Shown here piece after piece: positions 36,584-47,676 of a stretch of 64,000 nucleotides of DNA. Source of the DNA: Salinibacillus xinjiangensis (GTDB taxonomy: Bacteria > Bacillota > Bacilli > Bacillales > Alkalibacillaceae); assembly GCF_009649735.1 (NCBI RefSeq), contig NZ_WJNH01000013.1, positions 19,786 through 83,785 on the forward strand, given 5' to 3'. How positions within the stretch are numbered: the stretch's first letter is position 1; every line of letters begins with the position of its first letter. The position numbers and the translations under genes are program-made. The notes under the pieces were generated by a model. It searched no databases, was not told where the DNA came from, and worked only from the letters and a program-made list of their open reading frames with translations.

Positions 36584-37316
36584 ATCTTTTCATGGCTATA
36601 TGTGTATACACATCGTTTAAATGAACATAACCTAATTTTTTCACACCCCGAATTCCTTCAGACCATAATTCTGCTGTGGCTAATGCATCGTATAAAGCAT
36701 GGTGTCTTAGCTGATTGTTAATTCCATAATGATTACAATATTCATCAAGGGTAAAAAGATTTAATTGAGGTTCCACAATTTTAGTTAAAAAGGACGTGTC
36801 GATAATTCGATGTTGAAAGTTAGTTTTCATAGCAATCCAACTAGCATGCTTCATAAAGTGTTTTTCATGACTAGAATGGTGAGCAACAAGTATATCACTT
36901 TTAACAAATTGATAAAATTCACTTAAAACGTCATGAATGGGCGGTGCGTTTCTTAATTGCTCTTGCGTGATTCCAGTTAAAGCTTCAATTTCCTCTGAAG
37001 GACCTTCATCATTATAAACTGCTGAGTAAAAGGTTTCTTCTTCTAAAATTTGTTCCCCTCTCATTCTGACAGCACCTATCGTTAAAATCCGATCCCCATT
37101 ATATGGATAAAACCCTGTTGTTTCTATATCAAACACAACCACATTTAATTCATCAAACGGAATATTTAGGACATCATTCTTTTTCATTTCTCGTTGTAGG
37201 TTTCGAATATAGGCGATGTTCTGCGGATTTGATAAAGAGGTATAAGTATTGGAATTCAGTCGTCCTGACATTTGCTTTACAAATTGCACCACTTGATTCA
37301 TAACCATGCCGATCAC
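36582..37316 (-). CDS. DnaQ-like DEDDh 3'-5' exonuclease
   Basis: 244 residues. The exonuclease domain (about 55-215) has the ExoI motif FDIETTGFYP, an ExoII region around LVAHHSSHEKHF and the ExoIII motif HHALYDALATAELW, the full DEDDh set. This is the proofreading-subunit fold of PolC/DnaQ. A 50-residue N-terminal extension is extra. The GTG start overlaps the stop of the upstream gene by 4 bp (GTGA), so the two are coupled. Start could also be one of two nearby ATG codons. Confidence 0.85.
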   Translation of the reverse strand: MIGMVMNQVVQFVKQMSGRLNSNTYTSLSNPQNIAYIRNLQREMKKNDVLNIPFDELNVVVFDIETTGFYPYNGDRILTIGAVRMRGEQILEEETFYSAVYNDEGPSEEIEALTGITQEQLRNAPPIHDVLSEFYQFVKSDILVAHHSSHEKHFMKHASWIAMKTNFQHRIIDTSFLTKIVEPQLNLFTLDEYCNHYGINNQLRHHALYDALATAELWSEGIRGVKKLGYVHLNDVYTHIAMKR

Positions 37317-38278
37317 TCATTTTTGATGATTTTATTTGTTTTTGAAAAAAGGTCATAGCCTTTTTTCATTAATAATTTAAGTTCCTTTTTATCCAACTTT
37401 GTTAACTCATCAAGGGGTATAAGATGTGCCTGTTGATAGCTTTTTATATTCTGCTGAAAACGAAGACGAAACTTAAGTAGTTGATTAAAGTATGGTTCAA
37501 AATTATAGATTTCGGGATATGTATATTTAATTTGGTGAAAACGTGAGAGCGTAGATGGCTTCAGGATTTTCTCTTTTAAGGCTAATAGTCTCAATGCATT
37601 AACATGTGGAAAGAAGGCCGTTTGTTTCAGTTGAATATTCCCGGTCTGTTTACCATGTAATTCTGGTAGTAATTGACCGAAAACACCAACACCCTTTTTC
37701 ATAAACTCAACATTTTCGATTAAGCGAATATACAATTTGGGTTGATTTTCCATGAAACGAAATACAAAATGTTTCACCTCATTGATAAAATCAGCATCAC
37801 CAACTAATACTCGTGAATCAAAAAAGGTTAGAAAGTGACGTAAGGATGCCCAGCTTGCCTCCGTTAACCAATCTGATAACTGCAACTTCCAATCTCTAAT
37901 GGAATGACACCACAATGGATTCGATGCCATTACCTTCCCTTCACATAACACATAACCCGTAACAGACAATCCATATGCAATTTCATTTCCTAATGTTAAA
38001 AAATAATCCTTACAGTCAGGAGGGCCATGAAAGATAAGGCCATGATCTTGATCACTCCATATCGACTGTTCAAATCGACCAGCGCTTCCCATTAAAAAGA
38101 AGGCAAAGGGAGCAGGAGGTGGCCCCCACTCTCTTTGCACTTTATCCATTGAAACTTGGACTGATTTTCGTATTATTTCATCGTGAAACGTATTCAATTG
38201 AACATGATTAGTTGAAACCTGGTGTATTTGTTTCTGGCGCCATTTAAAAATTTCCCCGTAATCATTCAATGTAGGCAA
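37313..38278 (-). CDS. DUF294-type putative nucleotidyltransferase
   Basis: 321 residues. The segment MGSAGRFEQSIWSDQDHGLI carries the G-S-x-G-R-x-E-Q and D-Q-D signature of the nucleotidyltransferase-like DUF294 domain, followed by the DUF294 C-terminal helical domain. Most relatives also carry cNMP-binding and CBS domains; this one lacks them. It is cotranscribed with a DnaQ-like exonuclease, a pairing that also occurs as gene fusions. Substrate is unknown. Confidence 0.8.
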   Translation of the reverse strand: MPTLNDYGEIFKWRQKQIHQVSTNHVQLNTFHDEIIRKSVQVSMDKVQREWGPPPAPFAFFLMGSAGRFEQSIWSDQDHGLIFHGPPDCKDYFLTLGNEIAYGLSVTGYVLCEGKVMASNPLWCHSIRDWKLQLSDWLTEASWASLRHFLTFFDSRVLVGDADFINEVKHFVFRFMENQPKLYIRLIENVEFMKKGVGVFGQLLPELHGKQTGNIQLKQTAFFPHVNALRLLALKEKILKPSTLSRFHQIKYTYPEIYNFEPYFNQLLKFRLRFQQNIKSYQQAHLIPLDELTKLDKKELKLLMKKGYDLFSKTNKIIKNE

Positions 38279-38305
38279 CCCCCTGTTTCAACCCATCATA
38301 TCATC

Positions 38306-39574
38306 TTACGCGCCCTTTTTGTCATTTGGATGAGGAATATTTTCAGGATAGCCATATCCACCATGTTCACTTAAATCAAGACCCACAATTTCCTCTTCCT
38401 CTGATACACGAATACCGCCCATAACTTTGTCCATGACTTTTAGGATTATAAATGAAACAACAAATGCGTAAAGACCACTCGTTACAACCCCGATTATTTG
38501 AACTCCTAATTGAGTGAATCCACCACCATAAAATAATCCTGGAAGTCCCCAGCCAATACCTGAAGAAAATTCAGGTACAGCAAATAATCCGTTAGCAAGT
38601 GTACCCCAAACGCCTACTGTACCGTGAACAGATAAGGCGAAGATGGGATCATCAATTTTAGCTTTATCAAACAGCTTCATGCTAAAGACGACAATGACAC
38701 CACCAATCAAGCCAATGATAACTGCTGCCCATGGTTCCACAAAACCGGCAGGAGCTGTTATAGCAACAAGACCAGCTAATGCTCCGTTTAAGGTAGTGGG
38801 AACATCCGCTTTTCCTGTTAAAGCCCAGGCAACAAACATAGCTGCAACGGCACCAGCACCCGCTGCTACTTGTGTATTCAGAATTACAAAGCCAAAAAAT
38901 CCATCCGCTACCGCAAAAGTACTTGCTCCGTTAAAGCCAAACCATCCCACCCATAGAAGTAGGACACCTAATGCTGTATATACTTGGTTATGACCAGCAA
39001 GATCATTAGAAGAACCGTCTTTATTATATTTACCCATACGCGGCTTTAAGACTAGGGTTGCAGCAAGAGCTGCCATGGCACCTGTTAGATGAACAACGGT
39101 CGATCCGGCAAAGTCCTGCTTTCCGTGATCAGCTAACCAACCACCACCCCAAATCCAATGTGCGACTACTGGGTAAATAACGGCTGAAAATAAAACGGCA
39201 AAAATAACATAGGAGGAAAGCTTTGCCCGCTCAGCAAATCCTCCAAACGCAACCGTCAATGCCACCAATGCAAACATCATCTGAAACATAAAATCAACTG
39301 CAGGTGCTAATCCTTCTCCACTAAATGATGCCTCTCCATAAAAGAAATCTGACAATCCGATAAACCAGTTACCTTCTCCATAAATAAAGCCCCAGCCAAT
39401 CGCCCAGAAAACTAACGAGCCAATACCGGCTGTAAAAATGGTTTTACCAGCAATATGACCAGCATTCTTCATTCGAGTCGAACCAGCTTCAAGTAAAATA
39501 AAGCCACCAAGCATAAGAAATACTAAAAAAGTACCAATAATTACCCATAAGTTATCCATTAATGCTATTTCCAT
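38306..39574 (-). CDS. amtB: Ammonium transporter AmtB
   Basis: 422 residues with about eleven membrane segments. AmtB features include the LMLGGFILLEAGSTR start, AHWIWGGGWLADHG with the conserved His/Trp pore region, FAGSTVVHLTGAMAAL and the late HGTVGVWG pore histidine segment. It imports ammonium. ATG 39574 follows AAGGGGAG. No glnK/nrgB gene is adjacent; DUF294 and exonuclease genes follow instead. A perfect TnrA/GlnR box lies about 90 bp upstream, so nitrogen limitation should induce it as for B. subtilis nrgA. Confidence 0.95.
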   Translation of the reverse strand: MEIALMDNLWVIIGTFLVFLMLGGFILLEAGSTRMKNAGHIAGKTIFTAGIGSLVFWAIGWGFIYGEGNWFIGLSDFFYGEASFSGEGLAPAVDFMFQMMFALVALTVAFGGFAERAKLSSYVIFAVLFSAVIYPVVAHWIWGGGWLADHGKQDFAGSTVVHLTGAMAALAATLVLKPRMGKYNKDGSSNDLAGHNQVYTALGVLLLWVGWFGFNGASTFAVADGFFGFVILNTQVAAGAGAVAAMFVAWALTGKADVPTTLNGALAGLVAITAPAGFVEPWAAVIIGLIGGVIVVFSMKLFDKAKIDDPIFALSVHGTVGVWGTLANGLFAVPEFSSGIGWGLPGLFYGGGFTQLGVQIIGVVTSGLYAFVVSFIILKVMDKVMGGIRVSEEEEIVGLDLSEHGGYGYPENIPHPNDKKGA

Positions 39575-39661
39575 TTAAACATCTCCCCTTTTATGTTAAT
39601 TTTTTTAACATTACTTGTTATTTAATAATTTACTATGGCATGAATTATCACACAATTAACC

Positions 39662-39678
39662 TGTTAGATTTTCTGACA
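39662..39678. promoter_or_regulatory. TnrA/GlnR box upstream of amtB
   Basis: TGTTAGATTTTCTGACA fits the 17-bp consensus TGTNANAWWWTNTNACA at every fixed position. It lies 88 bp upstream of the amtB start codon and about 100 bp before the divergent amidase gene. Confidence 0.75.
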
Positions 39679-39779
39679 GGGTTTTATAATAAAGGGAAAT
39701 TCCGAAACAACATTTGAATATAACGCTTGTATACGACAAAAAATAAAGATTATTAAAAGACGATTAAAAGGAACTGAAT

Positions 39780-40481
39780 ATGAAAAAAGTATTCTTCTTT
39801 ATATGCAGCCTTATCATTATGATGTCAGGAAATATGACTTCTCTTCACGCAGCTGAAGATATACCAAAGCAAAAAAGTAACCATATGCTAATGACTAAAA
39901 AAGAGTTTAAGGAGTGGTTATTTGATCAACAAGTCGATCGAAAAATAAGTCTGATTCAGCAGCATCATACGTGGGCCCCTTCATATAAGCGTTTTAATGG
40001 TTCAAACCATTTAGAGTTACTAAGAGGAATGGAAAAATATCACACAAAGGAAATGGGATGGTCACATATAGCCCAAAATATTACGACTTTTCCAGATGGC
40101 ATGATTGCCGTATCACGCCCTTTAGATATAGCGCCAGAGGGGACCATCGGGGATCAAGCGAACGCTGAAGGAATAACGATTGAAAACCTTGGAAACTTTG
40201 ACAAAGGGCACGATAAAATGACCAAGGAACAAAAGGATACAATCATTTACATTACCGCATTATTATCCTTGAAATTTGGATTAAAACCATCCATCGATAC
40301 CATCACCTATCATCATTGGTGGCATATTAAGACGGGAGAAAGAGTACTAGACAATGCCGCTAGTAACGAGGTCAAATCCTGCCCGGGCACTGGATTTTTC
40401 GGTGGGAATTCAACGGAAAGTGCAAAAAAGTACTTTTATCCACTCGTGAGGGAGAAAATGAAGACAATAAAAAACTTATAG
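39780..40481 (+). CDS. Exported N-acetylmuramoyl-L-alanine amidase (Amidase_2/PGRP type)
   Basis: 233 residues with a signal peptide (cleavage probably after HAA near residue 25). The Amidase_2 fold is shown by QHHTWAPSY (zinc His62 or 63), GWSHIAQNITTFPDG, the GITIENLGNFD core and, near the end, TYHHWW (His) and SCPGTGF (Cys201). It should cut the bond between muramic acid and the stem peptide. No cell-wall binding domain is visible. A strong terminator follows. Confidence 0.88.
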   Translation: MKKVFFFICSLIIMMSGNMTSLHAAEDIPKQKSNHMLMTKKEFKEWLFDQQVDRKISLIQQHHTWAPSYKRFNGSNHLELLRGMEKYHTKEMGWSHIAQNITTFPDGMIAVSRPLDIAPEGTIGDQANAEGITIENLGNFDKGHDKMTKEQKDTIIYITALLSLKFGLKPSIDTITYHHWWHIKTGERVLDNAASNEVKSCPGTGFFGGNSTESAKKYFYPLVREKMKTIKNL

Positions 40482-40485
40482 GCAT

Positions 40486-40516
40486 AAAAAAGCAGCTAAT
40501 TAATTAGCTGCTTTTT
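40486..40516. terminator. Terminator after the amidase gene
   Basis: AAAAAGCAGCTAATT pairs with AATTAGCTGCTTTTT; perfect stem with T run in both directions. Confidence 0.9.
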
Positions 40517-40564
40517 CATTATGCTAAAAGTTCTTGAGTTATATGTAGCTTTATGTGAACAACC

Positions 40565-41080
40565 TTAATATTCTACTTCTAACTCCTTAACACCAAACTC
40601 TAGTGCATCCTCTACCTCAGGCATATATACATCTATTCGTTTTTCTGTAACGGCACTACCTCTATCCTCACAAGTAAATGTGTCATCAAAATAAGGAATA
40701 TACACTTCTGTACCAAATGAAATTGTTTTTGGACATGCGATGGTTTGTCCCTCTTTTACTTTTGTACCTGACGCAGTAATACCATACCCCGGATCACCAG
40801 GCCGTTTTCCAGTCGATTCATAACCTGCTGTATAAGCCGTTACTGTAAAAGTTTCCCTCTTTCCATCTGGAATAGTAATGGTCTGACCGGCAAAAATTAT
40901 ATCTGGGTCTGAAATTGCTGAGTTAGCTTCAACCAATCTATCCACGCTTACATTTTCCTTCACTGATATTTCCGATAATACATCACCTGGTTGGATTGTA
41001 TACTTACTGCTCGCATATACTTCACTTGAAAATAATAATAAACCTAATGTAACTAATGTGATTAATCTTAAGTATTTGAT
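40565..41080 (-). CDS. Secreted LysM-3D domain cell-wall protein with ATC in place of the start codon
   Basis: The frame extends well upstream of the first ATG/GTG-type start. With the codon ATC at 41080-41078 as start, it gives 171 residues: a signal peptide (KYLRLITLVTLGLLLF..YA), one LysM domain (YTIQPGDVLSEISVKEN to GQTITIPDG) and a C-terminal 3D domain with its three Asp (DPGYG, EDRGSA, IDVYM). AGGAGGT lies exactly 7 bp before ATC. No ATG, GTG or TTG codon occurs in frame across the signal peptide, so either ATC initiates or an ATG was lost. It is YocH-like, probably a murein hydrolase or muramidase-like autolysin. Confidence 0.75.
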   Translation of the reverse strand: MKYLRLITLVTLGLLLFSSEVYASSKYTIQPGDVLSEISVKENVSVDRLVEANSAISDPDIIFAGQTITIPDGKRETFTVTAYTAGYESTGKRPGDPGYGITASGTKVKEGQTIACPKTISFGTEVYIPYFDDTFTCEDRGSAVTEKRIDVYMPEVEDALEFGVKELEVEY

Positions 41081-41356
41081 AGAAATTACCTCCTATGTGT
41101 CTATTCAATATATAGATATCGCATAGAAGGCTAACTCTTTTGTAGGTTTTAATAGATTTGAAATATATATGTAAAACGAGACATAAACTACTTAAATGGA
41201 CTTGAAACTATATAAAGAGAGGCTTTTAGCTCTAATAACTTATTAGAATCTTCTATTAGAAGTAATCAAAATGAAATCGAACTGTATAAATCATCTACTA
41301 GATTTCATGATATCTTATAGAAGGACCCGTATTATTTAAAATTTGGAGGCTATTTT

Positions 41357-41719
41357 ATGTGCGTTCTCCATGACAATAAGGAAGGTATGTCACAAAAAGC
41401 TAGACGTCAATTGTCATATGAAATTATAGAATACAAGCAATTATTAAAAGGTTTGAAGATAAAATTAAATGATCTAACCAGCTCTTGTCCCAAAAATGCG
41501 GATACACGTCAAAACGCAATCAAAGTGGCAAAGCTCATATCCGAGAATACATTTTTATCAAACTATATAAAAGAAATGAAGAAACCGCCATTAAAGGAAC
41601 TAAAAAAGCTCCCCATAGTTCACCATAAAACCATTAAAAAGCATAGAAAATATATCATTGCCATTTCCATCATCTATATCATGGAGTTTACCTACATCAA
41701 AAAATATATGAACCATTGA
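41357..41719 (+). CDS. Hypothetical protein with C-terminal membrane segment
   Basis: 120 residues, ATG 41357 eight bases after GGAGG. The N-terminal 60 residues are a basic helical region (KARRQLSYEIIEYKQLLKG), followed by a Lys/Pro-rich linker and a hydrophobic segment (YIIAISIIYIMEFTYI) near the C-terminus. I do not recognise it. It faces the CNNM gene with 57 bp between. Confidence 0.55.
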   Translation: MCVLHDNKEGMSQKARRQLSYEIIEYKQLLKGLKIKLNDLTSSCPKNADTRQNAIKVAKLISENTFLSNYIKEMKKPPLKELKKLPIVHHKTIKKHRKYIIAISIIYIMEFTYIKKYMNH

Positions 41720-41776
41720 ATTTTCTTGTCCGTGTTATCTATATGCTTAAAGAACATAACACGGACAACAGTAAGG

Positions 41777-43057
41777 TTAAGGGCGAGTATAGTCATCAGC
41801 ATTAGGAATGCTTTGAATTTCTACTTTGATACTGTTAATTCTTTGATTCTCAATGTCCTCCACACTCACTTTTAAATTGTCATAAATAAAAGAATCTCCT
41901 TTAGAAGGTACAGTCTCAAGATTCTCTAAAACCCACCCTCCTAATGTGTTGTAGTCACTTTTTGGCATACGAATATTTAACTTATCTGCAAAGCGATGCA
42001 ATTGATATTTAGGATGAAAAATATACACATTCTCACTAACTTTGGTAATAAGCTTCACTTTCTCATCACGATCATCCAATATTTCACCAACAATTCCTTC
42101 TAAAATATCTTTTAAGGTTACTAGCCCTGATGTTCCGCTAAATTCATCTAGGACAATTGCCACTGGGACCTTTTCCTGCTTTAATTGGGGTAATATTGAA
42201 GAGACCTTCATGGTTTCAACGACAAATATAGGTTTTCTGATCAATTTTCTAATATCAGTATGATCATTTATGATTAAATCATTTAAAAAGTCTTTTTCTG
42301 TTAAAATGCCTATAATATTATCAATACTTTCTTCATAGACTGGGATTCTTGAATAACGACTTTCAAAAAATAATTCGATGATTTCCTCTATGGGTTGATT
42401 GATATTGATAGCTACCATATCAATACGTGGGGTCATAAATTCTCTAATAGGGGTTTCGTCCAAATGCATAGAGCGTAGCATTAATTTCCTTTCTAAATGA
42501 TCAATAACTCCCTCTTTTTCGCTTATATCTAATATTACCTTGATTTCCTCTTCAGTGACAGAAGGTAAAGGGTCATTTTTGTCTTTAAAAAACTTTAATA
42601 GAAATTCTGTCATTTTTATAAAGAGTTTACTGATTGGGGAGCATATTTTAATAATGATAGTCATTAAGCCTGCAAAAGCTATTGCTAACGTTTCGGTCTT
42701 TTCATTCGCCAAGGTTTTAGGAAGTATTTCGCCAAAAATTAGAATAACGATTGTCATGACTACTGTATTTAGTATGACCCCTGTATTACCGCCAACCATT
42801 TCAATGAATATCTGAGCTGATATCGTAGCAGCGGCAGTATTCGTAATATTATTTCCTACTAAGACGGCAGAGATCATATTATCAAAATCCTCCGCAATAT
42901 GGAGAGCCTTTTTACTTCCAGGTCGCCCTTCCTTTGCAAATTGCCTCAACCTTATTTTATTTACACTTGAGTATATGGTTTCAGCCCCCGCAAAAAAGGC
43001 AGACCAAACTAATAAGAAAACCAACAAGATTATAGAACCTATTGGTATCGCCTCCAA
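41777..43057 (-). CDS. CNNM/CorC-family (DUF21-CBS-CorC_HlyC) membrane protein
   Basis: The intact paralogue of the frameshifted gene at 33282-34530. The start chosen is TTG 43057, nine bases after GGGAGG, giving 426 residues; a TTG twelve codons further up has no ribosome site. DUF21 has three to four membrane segments with the AGAETIYSSVNK motif, then two CBS domains (about 205-330) and a CorC_HlyC domain to the end. The family is associated with magnesium or cobalt efflux and Mg homeostasis. It is monocistronic. Confidence 0.9.
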   Translation of the reverse strand: MEAIPIGSIILLVFLLVWSAFFAGAETIYSSVNKIRLRQFAKEGRPGSKKALHIAEDFDNMISAVLVGNNITNTAAATISAQIFIEMVGGNTGVILNTVVMTIVILIFGEILPKTLANEKTETLAIAFAGLMTIIIKICSPISKLFIKMTEFLLKFFKDKNDPLPSVTEEEIKVILDISEKEGVIDHLERKLMLRSMHLDETPIREFMTPRIDMVAININQPIEEIIELFFESRYSRIPVYEESIDNIIGILTEKDFLNDLIINDHTDIRKLIRKPIFVVETMKVSSILPQLKQEKVPVAIVLDEFSGTSGLVTLKDILEGIVGEILDDRDEKVKLITKVSENVYIFHPKYQLHRFADKLNIRMPKSDYNTLGGWVLENLETVPSKGDSFIYDNLKVSVEDIENQRINSIKVEIQSIPNADDYTRP

Positions 43058-43318
43058 ACCATTCCACCTCCCGTTATCTGATAAACTAAGCAAATCATCT
43101 AAGAATAAACGAGCTTATCCAACCTTTGTTTACATTATTTTTTCATTTCCTTTGGTTTTCTTCATATTAAAATATGTCTTTTAAATTTTAATGGACACCT
43201 CATTATTCCTACTTTCAAAGCACATTTCAAAAAATAGGGTATAAAATAAACAAAGAGTGAACTAGGGAGGGTGTGCCGCGAGTTCTTTAAACATCGAAAA
43301 AAATATAGTAAAAGGAAT

Positions 43319-43363
43319 AAAAAAGCAGGTAGAATAAATCTATATCAATTCTACCTGCTCTTT
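43319..43363 (-). terminator. Terminator after the DsbA-family gene
   Basis: On the minus strand GAGCAGGTAGAAT pairs with ATTCTACCTGCTT, followed by TTTTT. Confidence 0.85.
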
Positions 43364-43367
43364 ATTA

Positions 43368-44003
43368 TTACGTTTGTTCTTCCGCTAACACTTTTTGCAA
43401 TGCCTGAACAAATGTTTCAGTTGGCTGAGCACCACTTAGTGCATACTTCTTATTAATAAGGAAAAATGGCACACCATTAATGCCATATTCCCTTGCTTGT
43501 CGCTCATCGGCTAAAACCTCTTCTTTCATGTCTTCGCTTGCGAGCATTTTCTCTACAGCCTCTCGATTCAAACCAACTTCTACAGCTAATTCTGTTAAAG
43601 TTCTGTGGTCGCCAATATGCTTCGATTCAGTAAAATAAGCATGTAAGATTCTTTCAGTCATTTCTGTCATTAAGCCCTGTTCTTTAGCAAAAAGAGCTAA
43701 TCGATGAGCATCAAATGTATTGGTTAAAATAAGTGTATCCAAATGATAATCCAAACCAGCCTCTTTTGCCATTTCAACCATGCTTTCGGTATTAGCCTTT
43801 GCTTGCTCTATACTCATCCCATACTTGTTGGCTAATTTTTCATACATGTTTTCCTTAACATCCCGTTCCATAGTCGGATCCAACTCAAATGATCTATAGG
43901 TTACTTCAACGGGGTGACCAATCTTCTGAATAGCGCCCTCCAGACGCCTTTTGCCTATATAGCAAAATGGTCAAGCGAAGTCTGTCCACATTTCAATATG
44001 CAT
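43368..44003 (-). CDS. DsbA/FrnE-family thiol oxidoreductase with in-frame TGA at the active-site Cys
   Basis: From ATG 44003, with AGGAGGT-type site 7 bp upstream, one frame runs 212 codons with a single interruption: codon 11 (43973-43971) is TGA. The segment reads MHIEMWTDFA-stop-PFCYIGKRR. FrnE/DsbA relatives have Cys there, making the CPFC redox motif, and the second Cys (codon 14) is kept. The rest is a complete DSBA-like domain with GVPFFLINKK and cis-Pro near the end. TGA at exactly the first active-site cysteine is the hallmark of a selenocysteine (UxxC) protein. A nonsense mutation of TGC or TGT is the alternative. It faces no partner gene, but katG next to it suggests a redox-stress role. 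Confidence 0.7.
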
Positions 44004-44109
44004 TTTGAATACCTCCAAACAATGTTATTTATTTTATAGTATATCGAAAAACATTTCTTTTAAAAAAATATGCTCGACATATAAAGAGAAAATTTATGCA
44101 AAGATAGTA

Positions 44110-44144
44110 CAAAAAAGGCATTGGTCTCTACCAATGCCTTTTTA
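44110..44144 (-). terminator. Terminator after katG
   Basis: AAAAAGGCATTGG pairs with CCAATGCCTTTTT. The same GGCATTGG stem recurs at 49319-49361 and, in half, at 55903-55915. Confidence 0.85.
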
Positions 44145-44186
44145 TCATTTAACTGTTAAGTTTTTGCTTAGTTGAGAATCACTCGA

Positions 44187-46789
<2,603 letters not shown>

Positions 46790-46818
46790 TCAGTTAAACT
46801 GATTATATAATTAACTGA
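46790..46818. promoter_or_regulatory. Inverted-repeat operator candidate for the MarR gene
   Basis: TCAGTTAA and TTAACTGA (46790-46797 and 46811-46818) frame a 13-bp centre with a TATAAT-like sequence, about 24 bp before the marR start. MarR regulators commonly bind such a palindrome over their own promoter. Confidence 0.5.
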
Positions 46819-46841
46819 TTAATAAAGGAGGTGATTTACAT

Positions 46842-47261
46842 TTGAATAAGTTAAACCATTCTTATGGGTTTTTACTAGGTAAAGTTCTCCAACAAATGGA
46901 AAGTAAGTTTGCTGATACATTACGTCCATTCAACATTGATGCCAGACAATATGGAGTACTTTTATTTATCCAAGATAAGCCTTACTCATCTCAAAAAGTT
47001 ATTGCTGAAAGACTACAGATTGATAGAACAACTATGGTGAGTCATATTGATCATTTAGAAACATTAGGTTTTGTTGAGAGGACTAAAAATCCAGATGACC
47101 GTAGATCCTATAGCCTTTTGATTACTAGTAAAGGTAATAGTGTATTGGATTCATGTTGGGGGTCTTTAACTAACACAGAAGCAGAGGTTTTATCCCCATT
47201 AAACGAACAAGAAAAGCAATTACTTAAGGATATACTTATAAAAGTTTGGAATTCACTATAG
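46842..47261 (+). CDS. MarR-family transcriptional regulator
   Basis: 139 residues, TTG start behind AAAGGAGGTGA. The winged helix-turn-helix core (VIAERLQIDRTTMVSHIDHL with the wing ERTKNPDDRRSYSL) is typical. It heads a plus-strand group (rhodanese, EVE, AraC, VOC). No redox-sensing Cys like that of OhrR is visible near the N-terminus; only one Cys occurs, in the C-terminal half. The regulated signal is unknown. Confidence 0.88.
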   Translation: MNKLNHSYGFLLGKVLQQMESKFADTLRPFNIDARQYGVLLFIQDKPYSSQKVIAERLQIDRTTMVSHIDHLETLGFVERTKNPDDRRSYSLLITSKGNSVLDSCWGSLTNTEAEVLSPLNEQEKQLLKDILIKVWNSL

Positions 47262-47279
47262 AAATCAGGAGGTTATTTT

Positions 47280-47672
47280 GTGAATACACTTGATTATTTT
47301 AATGCCCGCCTACAAGCAACAATTAGTCCAATGGATTATTTAAAGTCCATTAAAATTAATCCCGAAAAATATTTCTTAATTGATGTAAGAAACGGGCCAA
47401 ATAATTTAAGAAATATTACAATTAAAGGTGCTAAAGTTATACCAGAACAAGAACTACAAAATCGCTTAAATGAGATACCAAAAGATAAAGAAATTATTGT
47501 CTATTGCTGGGACGTCTGGTGCAATACTGCTTCTAAAGTAGCAAAATTTTTATTAGAAAGAGATTATACAGTTAAAGAGTTAACCGGGGGTATAGCAGCA
47601 TGGAAAGAAATGAACTTTCCTGTTTCAGATTCAACGCAAAAGGATAGCACACCTAATAATTGTGGGTGTTAA
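47280..47672 (+). CDS. Rhodanese-domain sulfurtransferase
   Basis: 130 residues, GTG start behind AGGAGG, 18 bp after marR. The single rhodanese domain has the CH2A-like region FLIDVRN and the active-site loop VYCWDVWCNTASKVA, where Cys75 or 80 could bear the persulfide. The C-terminus ends in NNCGC, an extra Cys pair. It may deal with sulfane sulfur or peroxide damage. It is cotranscribed with the MarR gene. Confidence 0.82.
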   Translation: MNTLDYFNARLQATISPMDYLKSIKINPEKYFLIDVRNGPNNLRNITIKGAKVIPEQELQNRLNEIPKDKEIIVYCWDVWCNTASKVAKFLLERDYTVKELTGGIAAWKEMNFPVSDSTQKDSTPNNCGC

Positions 47673-47676
47673 GACA

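Noticed and set aside
43271..43456. Plus-strand open frame across the DsbA terminator
   Set aside because: It crosses a strong terminator hairpin and overlaps the opposite gene; no homology is apparent.
43971..43983. Hairpin TTTTGC/GCAAAA directly after the TGA as the SECIS element
   Set aside because: It starts only four bases after the TGA and its loop has no favourable G/U pattern; the more distal fold is the better candidate, though unproven.
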